Virus record (IMG/VR): IMGVR_UViG_3300030106_007887
Location: 1-55,266 of that record
Source: a virus
Reading direction: 5' to 3' (one strand)
DNA length: 55,266 nt
The position numbers and the translations under genes are program-made. Numbering within the stretch: the stretch's first letter is position 1; the number at the start of each line of letters is the position of its first letter. The notes under the pieces were generated by a model. That model made no database searches, was not told the DNA's origin, and saw nothing but the letters and a program-made list of their open reading frames with translations. Below are positions 1 through 7,378 of this stretch, piece after piece.

Positions 1-649
1 CAGAGAACAAAGAACCTCCAAACATCCCCGCAACTCCCAACATATGGAAAGGATGCATAAGGATATTATGTTCCGCTTGAAAGACAAACATAAAGTTAAA
101 CGTCCCTGAGATGCCCAACGGCATACCGTCAGAGAGACTTCCTTGTCCGAACGGATAAATAAGGAATACCGCAAAGGCGGCTGATACTGGTGCTGAATAC
201 GCGACACAAATCCACGGTCGCATTCCTAATCTATAGCTAAGTTCCCATTGTCGTCCCATGTAAGCAGAGATACCAATGAGGAAGTGGAAGATGATGAGTT
301 GGTATGGCCCTCCGTTATAGAGCCATTCATCAAGCGTCGCAGCTTCCCATATTGGGTAAAAATGCATGCCGATGGCATTGGAACTGGGGACAATCGCTCC
401 CGAGATGATGTTGTTTCCATAAAGAAGAGATCCCGCTACTGGTTCACGGATCCCATCTATATCAACGGGAGGAGCAGCTATAAATGCAATAATAAAACAG
501 GTTGTCGCAGTCAAAAGACAAGGTATCATTAAGACTCCAAACCAACCGACATAAAGCCGATTATTTGTAGATGTTACCCAGTCACAAAACTCCGGCCATC
601 CCTGTAGCAGAGGGGAATCTAACTCCCTCTGCTTTATGGCAGTGCTCAT
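1..649 (-). CDS. psbA: Photosystem II D1 protein, 5' part (cut by window edge)
   Basis: This is the D1 reaction-centre subunit, which phages carry to keep photosynthesis running during infection by replacing photodamaged host D1 in the thylakoid. The first 216 residues are present and read without interruption; the C-terminus lies beyond base 1. Key D1 residues are visible at a +4 offset from standard numbering: Tyr165 (TyrZ, Tyr161), Asp174 (Asp170, Mn ligand), Glu193 (Glu189), His194 (His190) and His202 (His198, P680 ligand). The family blocks [21 protein letters not shown] and [12 protein letters not shown] are intact. The N-terminus before FCDW is about four residues longer than usual. 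The ATG start gives an MSTA start typical of D1. It lies on the same strand as the virion genes, so late expression is inferred. No intron is seen in this part. Confidence 0.97.
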   Translation of the reverse strand, partial: MSTAIKQRELDSPLLQGWPEFCDWVTSTNNRLYVGWFGVLMIPCLLTATTCFIIAFIAAPPVDIDGIREPVAGSLLYGNNIISGAIVPSSNAIGMHFYPIWEAATLDEWLYNGGPYQLIIFHFLIGISAYMGRQWELSYRLGMRPWICVAYSAPVSAAFAVFLIYPFGQGSLSDGMPLGISGTFNFMFVFQAEHNILMHPFHMLGVAGMFGGSLFS

Positions 650-795
650 GATGATTGGTTATTAAAAGATAATTAAGCCTGTTAGATGGCTTAGCATAAG
701 TCTACATGGGCTAGATAAGCTTATGATCCAAAAGTATTCCTAATCCCTAAAGTAATCTACCTAGTCCGTATATCACTAATACAAGTACGAGACAA
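650..795. promoter_or_regulatory. Divergent intergenic region between psbA and a small plus-strand gene
   Basis: This 146-base AT-rich stretch separates the psbA start (leftward) from a small gene starting at 796 (rightward), so it should carry a promoter for each. No convincing paired -35/-10 set stands out on either strand. It is called only from its position and composition. Confidence 0.35.
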
Positions 796-963
796 ATGAC
801 CTACAACGCTGATCAGGAAGCAATAAAAATCATTTATAAAGATGAATTTTTCGCTAAACCTGAAAATAAACATAGACGTGATGAATTAATAAGAGAAATC
901 CTTAAAAACCAAGTTGAAACAGAAAATAAGATTATGAACGCAAAAAATCAAACAACAGAATAA
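796..963 (+). CDS. Hypothetical small charged protein (55 aa)
   Basis: An ATG-started reading frame encodes 55 residues, rich in Lys, Glu and Asn (starts MTYNADQEAI, ends NAKNQTTE), predicted to be mostly helical. Its purine-rich plus strand fits the other plus-strand genes. No family is recognised. The last 32 bases overlap the end of the convergent dioxygenase-like gene. It is the first gene to the right of the psbA promoter region. Confidence 0.55.
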   Translation: MTYNADQEAIKIIYKDEFFAKPENKHRRDELIREILKNQVETENKIMNAKNQTTE

Positions 964-1432
964 ATCTCCAAGTCTCAGATTCATTATGTGCCTCGTGCCA
1001 TTTATGGTCATCAAATGCAAATGCTTTGCCAGGTTCCCACTGATAGGTAGTATCTTCAACTCGAAGCCAGCAAGAAGATGAGTTCTTAGGAATGATTAAT
1101 CCTAAATGGCCACGAAAAACATCCTCATCAATGTAACCCTGATGAGGCTTGATATGTGTGTGAGGAGCTAAAGCTGAAAACCCAGCAGTTCTCAATCCGG
1201 GAATCTGCTCAACTAGCGCAGTTGTTTTTGGGCACAACTTACAGTTCTTTTCATTCTTTTTACCAAGTGTGTAGAGACCAAAAACATCCCATTTCCCTAC
1301 ATATAGTTTGGTATCAGGCCATTCTGTGAAGTGATCAGTGTCATGCTCAACTTCATCAAAAAGTAAATCATCAAGCTCTTCAAGTATGTCTTGCCAACTC
1401 CCTTCTAGTGTTTCTAAAAATGGGAATTCCAC
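932..1432 (-). CDS. Aspartyl/asparaginyl beta-hydroxylase-like 2OG-Fe(II) dioxygenase
   Basis: This 166-residue protein resembles the Asp_Arg_Hydrox family, which uses 2-oxoglutarate, O2 and Fe(II) to hydroxylate protein side chains. The C-terminal half has the family layout: HTHIKPHQGY (His97), GHLGLIIP (His109), RV at 124-125, FAFDDHKWHEA (His146) and WRFILLFD with Arg156 as candidate 2OG-binding Arg. These would supply the iron ligands and the co-substrate contact. The N-terminal 80 residues are acidic and not recognised. The start is GTG; no upstream in-frame ATG is available. Cyanophages often carry 2OG oxygenases, but the substrate cannot be told here. The 3' end overlaps a plus-strand gene by 32 bases. 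Confidence 0.8.
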   Translation of the reverse strand: MEFPFLETLEGSWQDILEELDDLLFDEVEHDTDHFTEWPDTKLYVGKWDVFGLYTLGKKNEKNCKLCPKTTALVEQIPGLRTAGFSALAPHTHIKPHQGYIDEDVFRGHLGLIIPKNSSSCWLRVEDTTYQWEPGKAFAFDDHKWHEAHNESETWRFILLFDFLRS

Positions 1433-1462
1433 GGCAAGACATTAAGAGCTTACCCAGTTTAA

Positions 1463-1624
1463 TCAGACTGCTACTTTGCGATCTTTAGGTTCGTAATGGT
1501 AAACAATGCCACGATAAGTATGCTTCGCTTCACCACGAACACGCTTAAGCTCGCAATCAGAGCTACTAAGTACTTCGGGCTTCTGGTAAGAAATGCCTCT
1601 GTAGGTTAAACGTTTGCAGGTCAT
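1463..1624 (-). CDS. DUF4278-like microprotein with two YRG repeats (53 aa)
   Basis: A 53-residue frame from ATG contains two copies of the motif LTYRGISY / HTYRGIVY (residues 6-13 and 35-42), the signature of DUF4278-type proteins common in cyanobacteria and their phages (assigned from memory of the motif). Function is unknown. It lies directly upstream of the dioxygenase-like gene on the same strand, 30 bases apart, and may be co-transcribed with it. Confidence 0.75.
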   Translation of the reverse strand: MTCKRLTYRGISYQKPEVLSSSDCELKRVRGEAKHTYRGIVYHYEPKDRKVAV

Positions 1625-1719
1625 AAGAGTGTCCTCTTGTGTGAGTCCTCTTAATTATACATTTTTTGTAGCGATCGATACAGTTTATAGTGATACACCA
1701 ATAGTTAAGAAAGTATTAA

Positions 1720-1812
1720 GAAGCTGGAGGGGAGCAGCCCAACCGCTGTCTCTCGGCAAGGCCCTTAATTTAAAAGCGCAGGAAACAGTAAAAACCGCGC
1801 TTCCCTCCAGGC
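1720..1812. ncRNA. Candidate structured RNA in a gene-free stretch (strand unknown)
   Basis: Bases 1625-1992 hold no convincing gene. Within them is a GC-rich island with a 12-bp closing stem: CTGGAGGGGAGC (1724-1735) pairs with GCTTCCCTCCAG (1799-1810), with one G-U pair on one strand. Inside the loop, AAGCGC-GG (1774-1782) faces CC-GCGCTT (1795-1802) as a competing hairpin, and CCG/CGG (1743-1755) can form a small third helix. A plus-strand TATAAT lies at about 1842 and its reverse reads TATTAT, so neither strand can be excluded. On the minus strand a stretch partly resembles the conserved SRP RNA segment, but the tetraloop region is tied up in the long stem. No known class is claimed. Confidence 0.35.
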
Positions 1813-1992
1813 CTGACACTGTTCTTCTCCGGCCCACCGGATATAATACAATTACTATACTTTTAAGAACTATTAAATACTTAGACCCACGAGCATCGCC
1901 AAATAAATGGCTGAAATTTACACTGCTCGATCTTCTGAAACAAGATACAGAAGAATCAAAAAAAGCATTGGAATGGGCTCTACCAGCAATGG

Positions 1993-2592
1993 CTAGTTGG
2001 CTAGAAGCTGGCTTAATAGATCAGCTGTTTGCGGAATGGATAGAGCAGTACGTCCATCTTCTAGAAAAACCCGAAAACAATCAAAATAACGAAAATCAGC
2101 TGTGTTTGCATATAGATTCTCAGGAATAAGTCCCTCTATCTTGAAATGTTTTCTCACAGGATCGTGCATAAAAGGAGGACGATACCAACGAAAAGCCTTA
2201 CGCTTAGTATCTAAAATCCACTCTGGATGATGTTTATGCCAGCGACTCCAGGCATGGAACTGTCGATCTGGATCCCCGGATGTGCAATCTAATTCAATAA
2301 AATCACCTGGCTGAATTACCCAACGTAAACGTAAAACTTCTTGAAATCCTCGACGGATCGCTTTCATTCCAACTTTACCCGTGAAATGATTTTTTATAGA
2401 TCGTTTCCGTTTATTAGATCGATCATTCCACCAATCATTTAACTGACGACGAGACTTACCAACAGCAAAACCAACCTTCCAAAAATAGTGGCCGTCCTCA
2501 TATTTGTACTCAGGAGCAACACAAACTTTACAAAGTTGATCCTCGACATAAAATGTAGAACTTGTAAACTTGCGGCGTACTCGATAAGTCAT
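1993..2592 (-). CDS. Hypothetical basic, Trp/Arg-rich protein (199 aa)
   Basis: This 199-residue protein has an Arg/Lys/Trp-rich centre (KSRRQLNDWWNDR, residues about 46-58) and several aromatic clusters, suggesting nucleic-acid contact, but no family is recognised. There are two Cys near the N-terminus (QLCKVCV) that could bind metal or pair. The ATG start lies one base from the start of the divergent plus-strand gene, so any promoter must sit inside that neighbour. A long antisense frame across its 3' end is treated as a shadow. Confidence 0.75.
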   Translation of the reverse strand: MTYRVRRKFTSSTFYVEDQLCKVCVAPEYKYEDGHYFWKVGFAVGKSRRQLNDWWNDRSNKRKRSIKNHFTGKVGMKAIRRGFQEVLRLRWVIQPGDFIELDCTSGDPDRQFHAWSRWHKHHPEWILDTKRKAFRWYRPPFMHDPVRKHFKIEGLIPENLYANTADFRYFDCFRVFLEDGRTALSIPQTADLLSQLLAN

Positions 2593-2593
2593 C

Positions 2594-2878
2594 GTGGAAG
2601 AACTACTAAAGCTAATTCAATCAGATCCTCAGCTCTGGGAAATAGTTGAACAACTAAAACACCAAGACGAAGAACCTGCTGATTTTTTTCTCAATGTAGC
2701 AAACATGCTAGCAGTCGAATTTGAAGAATTGCATAGAACAGATTTAAGCGACAAGCTCGCAGCTCTGTTCGGGGGTCTACCAGAACCAGCATTCAAAATG
2801 GTCCCACTTCTTATTCATATCGCATTAGACATCTTTCTAATGAGAGCCATACCCAATTCCGACGCAATAAAAGATTGA
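2594..2878 (+). CDS. Hypothetical acidic helical protein (94 aa)
   Basis: The protein starts at GTG, one base after the start codon of the divergent gene. It is acidic in its first half (EELLKLIQSDPQLWEIVEQL) and ends in a hydrophobic stretch (FKMVPLLIHIALDIFLM, about 71-87) that may be a buried helix or a membrane-associated segment. No family is recognised. It opens the tightly spaced run leading to the DNA polymerase, so a replication-linked role is possible by position only. Confidence 0.65.
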   Translation: MEELLKLIQSDPQLWEIVEQLKHQDEEPADFFLNVANMLAVEFEELHRTDLSDKLAALFGGLPEPAFKMVPLLIHIALDIFLMRAIPNSDAIKD

Positions 2879-2881
2879 GCC

Positions 2882-3115
2882 ATGCAAAGCGGATTCGTAT
2901 TATGTGACCCTGATAATAAAAAAGTACTGTGCATTTCAGGGGATAAAACACGTGTAGAACTTGTCGACATTAACAAAACAAACAACCTAAATAAAGCGCT
3001 CTGCTTGCCAGACCTAACATCGGTTAAGAATATCTACGAACGATTCAAAAAACTAGATTTAGTTGAAGAACTTGATATAGTAAACATCGCAAGATTATAT
3101 AAAAACCGCTACTAA
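2882..3115 (+). CDS. Hypothetical protein upstream of DNA polymerase (77 aa)
   Basis: A 77-residue protein beginning MQSGFVLCDPDNKKVLCISG, with a short beta-rich N-terminus and a Leu/Lys-rich helical second half. It lies three bases after the previous gene and three bases before the DNA polymerase, so the three are probably one transcript. No family is recognised. Confidence 0.7.
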   Translation: MQSGFVLCDPDNKKVLCISGDKTRVELVDINKTNNLNKALCLPDLTSVKNIYERFKKLDLVEELDIVNIARLYKNRY

Positions 3116-3118
3116 TAC

Positions 3119-4948
3119 ATGCCAAAATACGTATTTGACTGCGAGACCAATGGTCTAGTTCATGAATTAGACACAGTTCACTGCTTAGTACTTCGTGATA
3201 TAGAAACTGGAGACGTCATCAGCTGTGCAGATCAAAAAGGATATGAACCAATATGCAACGGTATTCATTTATTAATGCATGCAGACGTACTAATCGGACA
3301 CAACATAATAAATTTTGACTTCAGAGCCCTACGAAAAGTTTACTCAGACTTCAAAAAGAAAAAGAACTGCGAGCTCATCGATACACTTATTCTCAGTCGT
3401 GTCCTATGGCCAGAGTTAGAGCCAATCGATGAGCAAAAATTCTCACACATTAATCCTAAAAACAGGGGAAGACATTCTCTAGGAGCATGGGGAGACCGGT
3501 TAAATGTTAATAAAACCAGCCTCTCAAACGAGGGCGAAAATAAATGGGATACATGGTCAGAAGAAATGCAAAAGTACTGCGAAAACGATACCCTAGTCTC
3601 ATCAGAACTCTACAAATACTTCCAATCTCAAAAATTAGACCTAAGATGCCAAGAATTAGAACATTCCTTCGCAATTATCATGACATTACAGGAGAGCTTC
3701 GGCTTTCCTTTTAATGAAAAAGCTGCATATGCTCTAGTTAATACCTTAAAAACCCGACGCACTGAAATTGATGATGAATTACAAAAAGTCTTCCCACCAA
3801 TCACAGAAGAAAGGATTTCTCTTAAAACCGGTAAACGACTTAAAGACAAAGTCACTACGTTTAACCCCGCTTCACGTAAACAAACTGCCGATCGGTTACG
3901 AGAACATTATCCTGAGATTAGATTCAGTAAAACCGAAAAAGGAAACGTTAAACTTGATGACGATGTCTTGGAACTTCTGGGTAAAAAGTATCCAGAAGCT
4001 GCTCTCTTAGCTGAATATCAATTACTTAATAAAAGGTTAGGACAGATATCTGAAGGAAAAGAAGCTTGGTTAAAACACAGTCAAAAATATAAAGACAGTA
4101 AAATTCATGGCTCAGTAATAACAAATGCCTGTGTAAGTGGAAGGTGCAGCCATCGAAGTCCTAACATGGCACAAATACCACGAGTAGGTCATCAGTTTGG
4201 AGCTGAATGTCGTGCACTTTTCTATGCCCCTAATGGATGGTTACTAATAGGGGCTGATGCCAGTGGTCTAGAACTACGTGGACTTGGTGCTCAATTGGCG
4301 TACTTTGATGGTGGAGAATATGCAAAATTAGTTAGTACTGAAGGCTTTGATATTCACACCCATAATGCAAAATTATTCGGAATATTTGATGGGAAAGGAA
4401 CTATTGATAAAAAAACAAGAGAACTGGCAAAAACTTTAATTTATGCTGTACTTTATGGCGCAGGTGCCAAGAAATTAGGGACAATACTAGATGTTTCATT
4501 AGACGAATACAAACAACAAGAACTAGGACGAGAAACTATTAATACGTTCTACAAAAACCTACCAGCAATCAAACAGTTAAAAGATAAAGTCGATGAACGT
4601 GTCCTACAACGTGGCTACCTCACGGGTATAGATGGTCGACATTTACAAATAAGATCGAGACATTCTGCGCTAAATCAACTACTTCAATCTACTGGCGCAA
4701 TTGCAGTCAAAAAAGCAACATGCATCCTATATGAAGATTTACACAAAAATGGACTAAAATGGTCTTGCCACTTTGCCTTCGTAGCACATATCCATGACGA
4801 GATCCAAGCACTCGTTAAGCCACAATTCGAAGAACTCTATAAAAACTTAGCAATCGATTCATTTCGAAAAGCCGGTGAGTTCTATAACCTAAAATGTCCT
4901 TTAACCGGTGAAGCTAAGGAAGGTAAAAACTGGATGGAGACTCACTAA
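3119..4948 (+). CDS. Family A DNA polymerase with 3'-5' exonuclease (T7-like)
   Basis: This 609-residue enzyme copies the phage genome. The N-terminal DnaQ-type proofreading domain (1-170) has Exo I FDCETNG (Asp7, Glu9), Exo II HNIINFDF (Asp67) and Exo III YCENDT (Asp157). The polymerase domain (about 180-609) has motif A GADASGLELRG (Asp380), motif B RELAKTLIYAVLYGAG (Arg434, Lys438, Tyr442) and motif C HIHDEI (Asp560, Glu561). The arrangement matches T7 gp5, about 95 residues longer. Tyr442 occupies the position of E. coli Pol I Phe762 and T7 Tyr526, a state associated with lytic phages in published surveys. All catalytic residues are present. It heads the replication block that also supplies SSB and primase-helicase. 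Confidence 0.97.
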   Translation: MPKYVFDCETNGLVHELDTVHCLVLRDIETGDVISCADQKGYEPICNGIHLLMHADVLIGHNIINFDFRALRKVYSDFKKKKNCELIDTLILSRVLWPELEPIDEQKFSHINPKNRGRHSLGAWGDRLNVNKTSLSNEGENKWDTWSEEMQKYCENDTLVSSELYKYFQSQKLDLRCQELEHSFAIIMTLQESFGFPFNEKAAYALVNTLKTRRTEIDDELQKVFPPITEERISLKTGKRLKDKVTTFNPASRKQTADRLREHYPEIRFSKTEKGNVKLDDDVLELLGKKYPEAALLAEYQLLNKRLGQISEGKEAWLKHSQKYKDSKIHGSVITNACVSGRCSHRSPNMAQIPRVGHQFGAECRALFYAPNGWLLIGADASGLELRGLGAQLAYFDGGEYAKLVSTEGFDIHTHNAKLFGIFDGKGTIDKKTRELAKTLIYAVLYGAGAKKLGTILDVSLDEYKQQELGRETINTFYKNLPAIKQLKDKVDERVLQRGYLTGIDGRHLQIRSRHSALNQLLQSTGAIAVKKATCILYEDLHKNGLKWSCHFAFVAHIHDEIQALVKPQFEELYKNLAIDSFRKAGEFYNLKCPLTGEAKEGKNWMETH

Positions 4949-5131
4949 ATGATAAACAAGAAGCAATACCAAATCAAAGCACGATGGTATTACATTTTCT
5001 GGTCAATTATGTCAGCTTCCGTAGTAGCTGGACAAATCTATGTTGGAACTGGCTATAGAGAAATGTCAGAAACGATTAAACAGGCTGTAATTCGTTTTGA
5101 TCATCCTTTAAGCGTTCCACACAAACGTTGA
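4949..5131 (+). CDS. Small single-pass membrane protein (60 aa)
   Basis: The ATG follows the polymerase stop codon directly. Residues about 12-32 (RWYYIFWSIMSASVVAGQIY) form one hydrophobic segment, with a basic N-terminus that predicts the inside-positive end in the cytoplasm. The aromatic WYYIFW start followed by a VGTGYRE segment is reminiscent of small membrane proteins seen in other cyanophages (from memory). Function is unknown. Its last 56 bases overlap an antisense Cys-rich microprotein. Confidence 0.75.
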   Translation: MINKKQYQIKARWYYIFWSIMSASVVAGQIYVGTGYREMSETIKQAVIRFDHPLSVPHKR

Positions 5132-5210
5132 GACATGTCTCCTCTTCATCGTCTAAATAACAATGAGAGATACACTCAAAGTAAGTTTCAACTGGATCAT
5201 GTGTGTTCAT
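5076..5210 (-). CDS. Twin CX3C microprotein (44 aa)
   Basis: A 44-residue frame from ATG has two CX3C pairs spaced like a helical hairpin: CISHC (Cys13, Cys17) and CLNVC (Cys26, Cys30), with an acidic turn DDEEET between. The start VETYFECI recalls small Cys-rich proteins of other cyanophages (from memory). Two disulfides or a bound metal are possible. It lies antisense to the end of the membrane-protein gene and to a weaker plus-strand frame (5135-5287), and is preferred to the latter because of its patterned cysteines and acidic composition. Confidence 0.65.
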   Translation of the reverse strand: MNTHDPVETYFECISHCYLDDEEETCLNVCVERLKDDQNELQPV

Positions 5211-5273
5211 TTCCACACTTTACCCTACTACCTATCAAAAAGTCACTGAGTAAATCTTCTCAAAAAGAGATAA

Positions 5274-5594
5274 ATGGACAAACATGACATTCCAATCTTA
5301 GGTGACTTTTACACCAAAAAAGAAGTAGATGCAATGATTGCAGCTGCTGTTGAAGAAGCTAGAGCGATCGATGCTGAATCAATGGCACAACATAATTTCA
5401 AAGCCACAATTATTAGTATTATTCTCGGATTTATGTGTCTTGCCTTATTCGTAGATGGATTACTTCGTATACTAGGTATCATTCCACCATTCATGGATAT
5501 CGACGTTAATATTCTGGACGATATAGCAGAAAAAACTAAAGCAATTGTAGAAAAAGATTTAGCACCTATGTTAAATAAAATTCCTAGAATTTAA
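5274..5594 (+). CDS. Membrane-anchored hypothetical protein (106 aa)
   Basis: The protein has an acidic helical N-terminus (TKKEVDAMIAAAVEEARAI, about 14-32), one strong membrane helix (TIISIILGFMCLALFVDGLL, about 45-64) and a C-terminal amphipathic region (DDIAEKTKAIVEKDL). It is probably inserted in the host inner membrane. No family is recognised. The upstream sequence AAAAAGAGATAA offers a weak ribosome-binding site. It is the last plus-strand gene before a pair of minus-strand genes. Confidence 0.7.
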   Translation: MDKHDIPILGDFYTKKEVDAMIAAAVEEARAIDAESMAQHNFKATIISIILGFMCLALFVDGLLRILGIIPPFMDIDVNILDDIAEKTKAIVEKDLAPMLNKIPRI

Positions 5595-5616
5595 CTAAAA
5601 AGAATCTAAAATCTTA

Positions 5617-5868
5617 TTACTGAGCCAAATAATTAAATAACTGCTGTCGAGTTTCAGATGGAAGAGGCTCTGCGAAATTCCCCATTACAGGATTAAAGCC
5701 ACGATTAGGCATAACAGCGGACTCACCTATATCAAAAGTCACTTCTTTAGTAATAGGATCAACTAAAACTTGAGGAACACCAACTACTTGATGATATGAA
5801 CTTGCGACATCAGCTGCCCTAGCCCATTTCTCTAATTGACCTGGATATGCGACCTGAAGACTTGACAT
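5617..5868 (-). CDS. Hypothetical protein (83 aa), possibly virion-associated
   Basis: An 83-residue protein with a helical start (AYPGQLEKWARAADVASSYH) and a Pro/Asn-rich second half. No family is recognised. It is the downstream partner of the repeat-bearing 137-residue gene, 18 bases apart, and both lie on the late strand, which suggests a late or virion role by position. Confidence 0.65.
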   Translation of the reverse strand: MSSLQVAYPGQLEKWARAADVASSYHQVVGVPQVLVDPITKEVTFDIGESAVMPNRGFNPVMGNFAEPLPSETRQQLFNYLAQ

Positions 5869-5886
5869 AAGTTCACCTTATATATT

Positions 5887-6300
5887 TTAAAAGGGAAGTT
5901 GACCCCAATTAGGATCACCTACCTGAGGCATGGGTACAGAGTTTGATTTCCCATCCACAAAAAACCCAGGATCATATTTAGCTCCCCAATTAGGATCACC
6001 TACCTGAGGCATGGGTGCTGGCATATCAGGTCTATGGCCTGGGAGAGGCTCAAGCTGACCAGTCAACGGATTCTCCCACCTTGGAATCTCACCCATAAAC
6101 CCAGCCATAGAATCACTATCTCGTGCAACAAGAGAACCTTGAGAAAGCCATGGATGTTGAGGCCTCCAGTTGGGTCCTAAGATCTCATCAAACTTAGGTC
6201 TTAAAGCTCTGCCTCTATTAACAGCATCCTGTTGCTCAGGACTTAAAGGGTCGCCAGGAAGCATTATATCTAATGTAGCTACTACGTCAGGATGCAACAT
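5887..6300 (-). CDS. Proline-rich protein with PMPQVGDPNWG repeats (137 aa)
   Basis: The first 45 residues are helical and acidic; the rest is rich in Pro, Gly and Trp and probably disordered. The 11-residue element PMPQVGDPNWG occurs twice (about 96-106 and 123-133), from a matching direct repeat in the DNA (about 5902-5933 and 5982-6013). The final residues GQLPF are hydrophobic. No family is recognised. The composition resembles the other small late-strand proteins at 8549-9652 and 43940-44251. Confidence 0.7.
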   Translation of the reverse strand: MLHPDVVATLDIMLPGDPLSPEQQDAVNRGRALRPKFDEILGPNWRPQHPWLSQGSLVARDSDSMAGFMGEIPRWENPLTGQLEPLPGHRPDMPAPMPQVGDPNWGAKYDPGFFVDGKSNSVPMPQVGDPNWGQLPF

Positions 6301-6374
6301 ATCAACTAAATAAATTAATTACTCTTGTACATTTTAAGTTATCCAAGTACAGTCCTGATGCTCATCTATATCTC
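6301..6374. promoter_or_regulatory. Short divergent promoter region
   Basis: This 74-base AT-rich gap lies between the start of the minus-strand proline-rich gene and the start of a plus-strand microprotein that leads into the SSB gene. Both directions need a start of transcription here or further inside the neighbours. No clear consensus promoter was recognised. Confidence 0.3.
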
Positions 6375-6539
6375 ATGCCGACCCAAAATCAAAAAAGCGA
6401 ACGTCTTGAAGACATGTCTAACGAAGAGCTTACAGAATTACAAAGCGGCTTCCTAGACTTGCGTAATCATGCCGATAAACATCTTGAAGTAATATTAAAA
6501 ATCATACAAGATCGCCTCGAAAAAAACCTCATCAAATAA
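6375..6539 (+). CDS. Hypothetical coiled-coil microprotein (54 aa)
   Basis: A 54-residue frame from ATG, highly charged and helical (SERLEDMSNEELTELQSG, then a Leu/Ile-spaced stretch to IKIIQDRLEK). The regular hydrophobic spacing suggests a coiled coil. It ends two bases before the SSB start and is probably co-transcribed with it. No family is recognised. Confidence 0.65.
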   Translation: MPTQNQKSERLEDMSNEELTELQSGFLDLRNHADKHLEVILKIIQDRLEKNLIK

Positions 6540-6541
6540 CC

Positions 6542-7336
6542 ATGAACATCCTCACTGCATGCGCCACATACACAGGCCACGTACAAACTTTCAATGGCCT
6601 TGAAGCACTTCGTTTCCTAATCCCAGATGGTAAAGATAAAGATGGAAAATCAAAAGACATCCCAATCTTCGTCATCCCTAACCTCCCCGCTGGTGATAGC
6701 TGTGCAGCAGGAGCATACGAGATAGGCACAAACCTTCTAATAGAAGGACGCGTCTACAAAAGAAATCTAACTAAACAACAGAAAGATGAAAAAATTATTG
6801 ATGACAGATTATATGTAGTACCCACATGTCCCCTACAAGTAGCTAATAAAGCTTTAAGAAAAAATCGAGTCGATCTAGCTGGAGGTGTCGGTTTTATAGA
6901 GCCACAAAATAGAGATGACGTTTTAAATTTTGGCTTAGTATGCTCTGGACAACCTCAAAGACGTCTAAACGTCACACCAGATAACAACGGAGTTGCCTTT
7001 AAAATTTCAGCTTGGAATGACGATTGCAACCGTTTAAAGCATCTTCTTTACCAAGGGCGACAGATTGCACTAGGAGGAAAACTCAACTTCAGAACCTACC
7101 TTAGTAAGGAAGGAATACAACGTTGCGAATACAGAGTAACAATTAAAAGTAATCAAACTTCAGCATTCGGTTCAGGTAAACCAAAAGAGAAATCAACCAG
7201 GCGAGATCTGGACAGCCTAGACGGAAGAGTCGATACCACAAATAAGCCAGGAGTCTTTGAATCCCCACATCAACAAGCAATTGCAAAAACAACAATAGAT
7301 ATTAAAGATCCTGTCAATGATGGGATTCCTTTCTAA
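6542..7336 (+). CDS. Single-stranded DNA-binding protein, probably two OB folds (264 aa)
   Basis: The protein probably coats single-stranded DNA during replication and recombination. Residues about 150-205 look like an OB-fold SSB core (GVAFKISAWNDD, then LKHLLYQGRQIALGGKL and YRVTIKSNQ), and the first 100 residues also read as a beta-rich OB-like domain. A disordered linker (about 205-245) leads to the C-terminal tip DPVNDGIPF, close to the bacterial SSB peptide that recruits partner proteins. At 264 residues it is longer than a single-domain SSB. It stands between polymerase and primase genes, as expected. The assignment rests on the core pattern and the tip, not on a search. Confidence 0.75.
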   Translation: MNILTACATYTGHVQTFNGLEALRFLIPDGKDKDGKSKDIPIFVIPNLPAGDSCAAGAYEIGTNLLIEGRVYKRNLTKQQKDEKIIDDRLYVVPTCPLQVANKALRKNRVDLAGGVGFIEPQNRDDVLNFGLVCSGQPQRRLNVTPDNNGVAFKISAWNDDCNRLKHLLYQGRQIALGGKLNFRTYLSKEGIQRCEYRVTIKSNQTSAFGSGKPKEKSTRRDLDSLDGRVDTTNKPGVFESPHQQAIAKTTIDIKDPVNDGIPF

Positions 7337-7378
7337 AATTCCAACTTAACGCTATCCTTTACACAAATACCAGAAACT

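Noticed and set aside
226-532. Open frames on both strands inside psbA (226-420 and 248-532)
   Set aside because: The psbA frame is intact and strongly conserved across the same bases; these are shadows in other frames.
1720-1890. Possible SRP RNA (4.5S) on the minus strand
   Set aside because: GTCAGGCCTGGAGGGAAGC resembles the conserved SRP loop, but the following bases do not give the expected helix, and the same bases form a 12-bp stem with 1724-1735. A photosynthesis-linked cyanophage RNA motif was also considered but the element is not upstream of psbA.
1614-2129. 171-residue plus-strand frame
   Set aside because: It runs through the antisense DUF4278-like start, the structured GC-rich island and 137 bases of the minus-strand 199-residue gene. 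Only its last 60 residues look protein-like, and no good start serves them. Left unannotated, though a short real gene in its 3' part cannot be excluded.
5135-5287. 50-residue plus-strand frame between two membrane-protein genes
   Set aside because: Weak composition (Ser/His-rich), overlaps the start of the next gene, and is antisense to the better twin CX3C frame.
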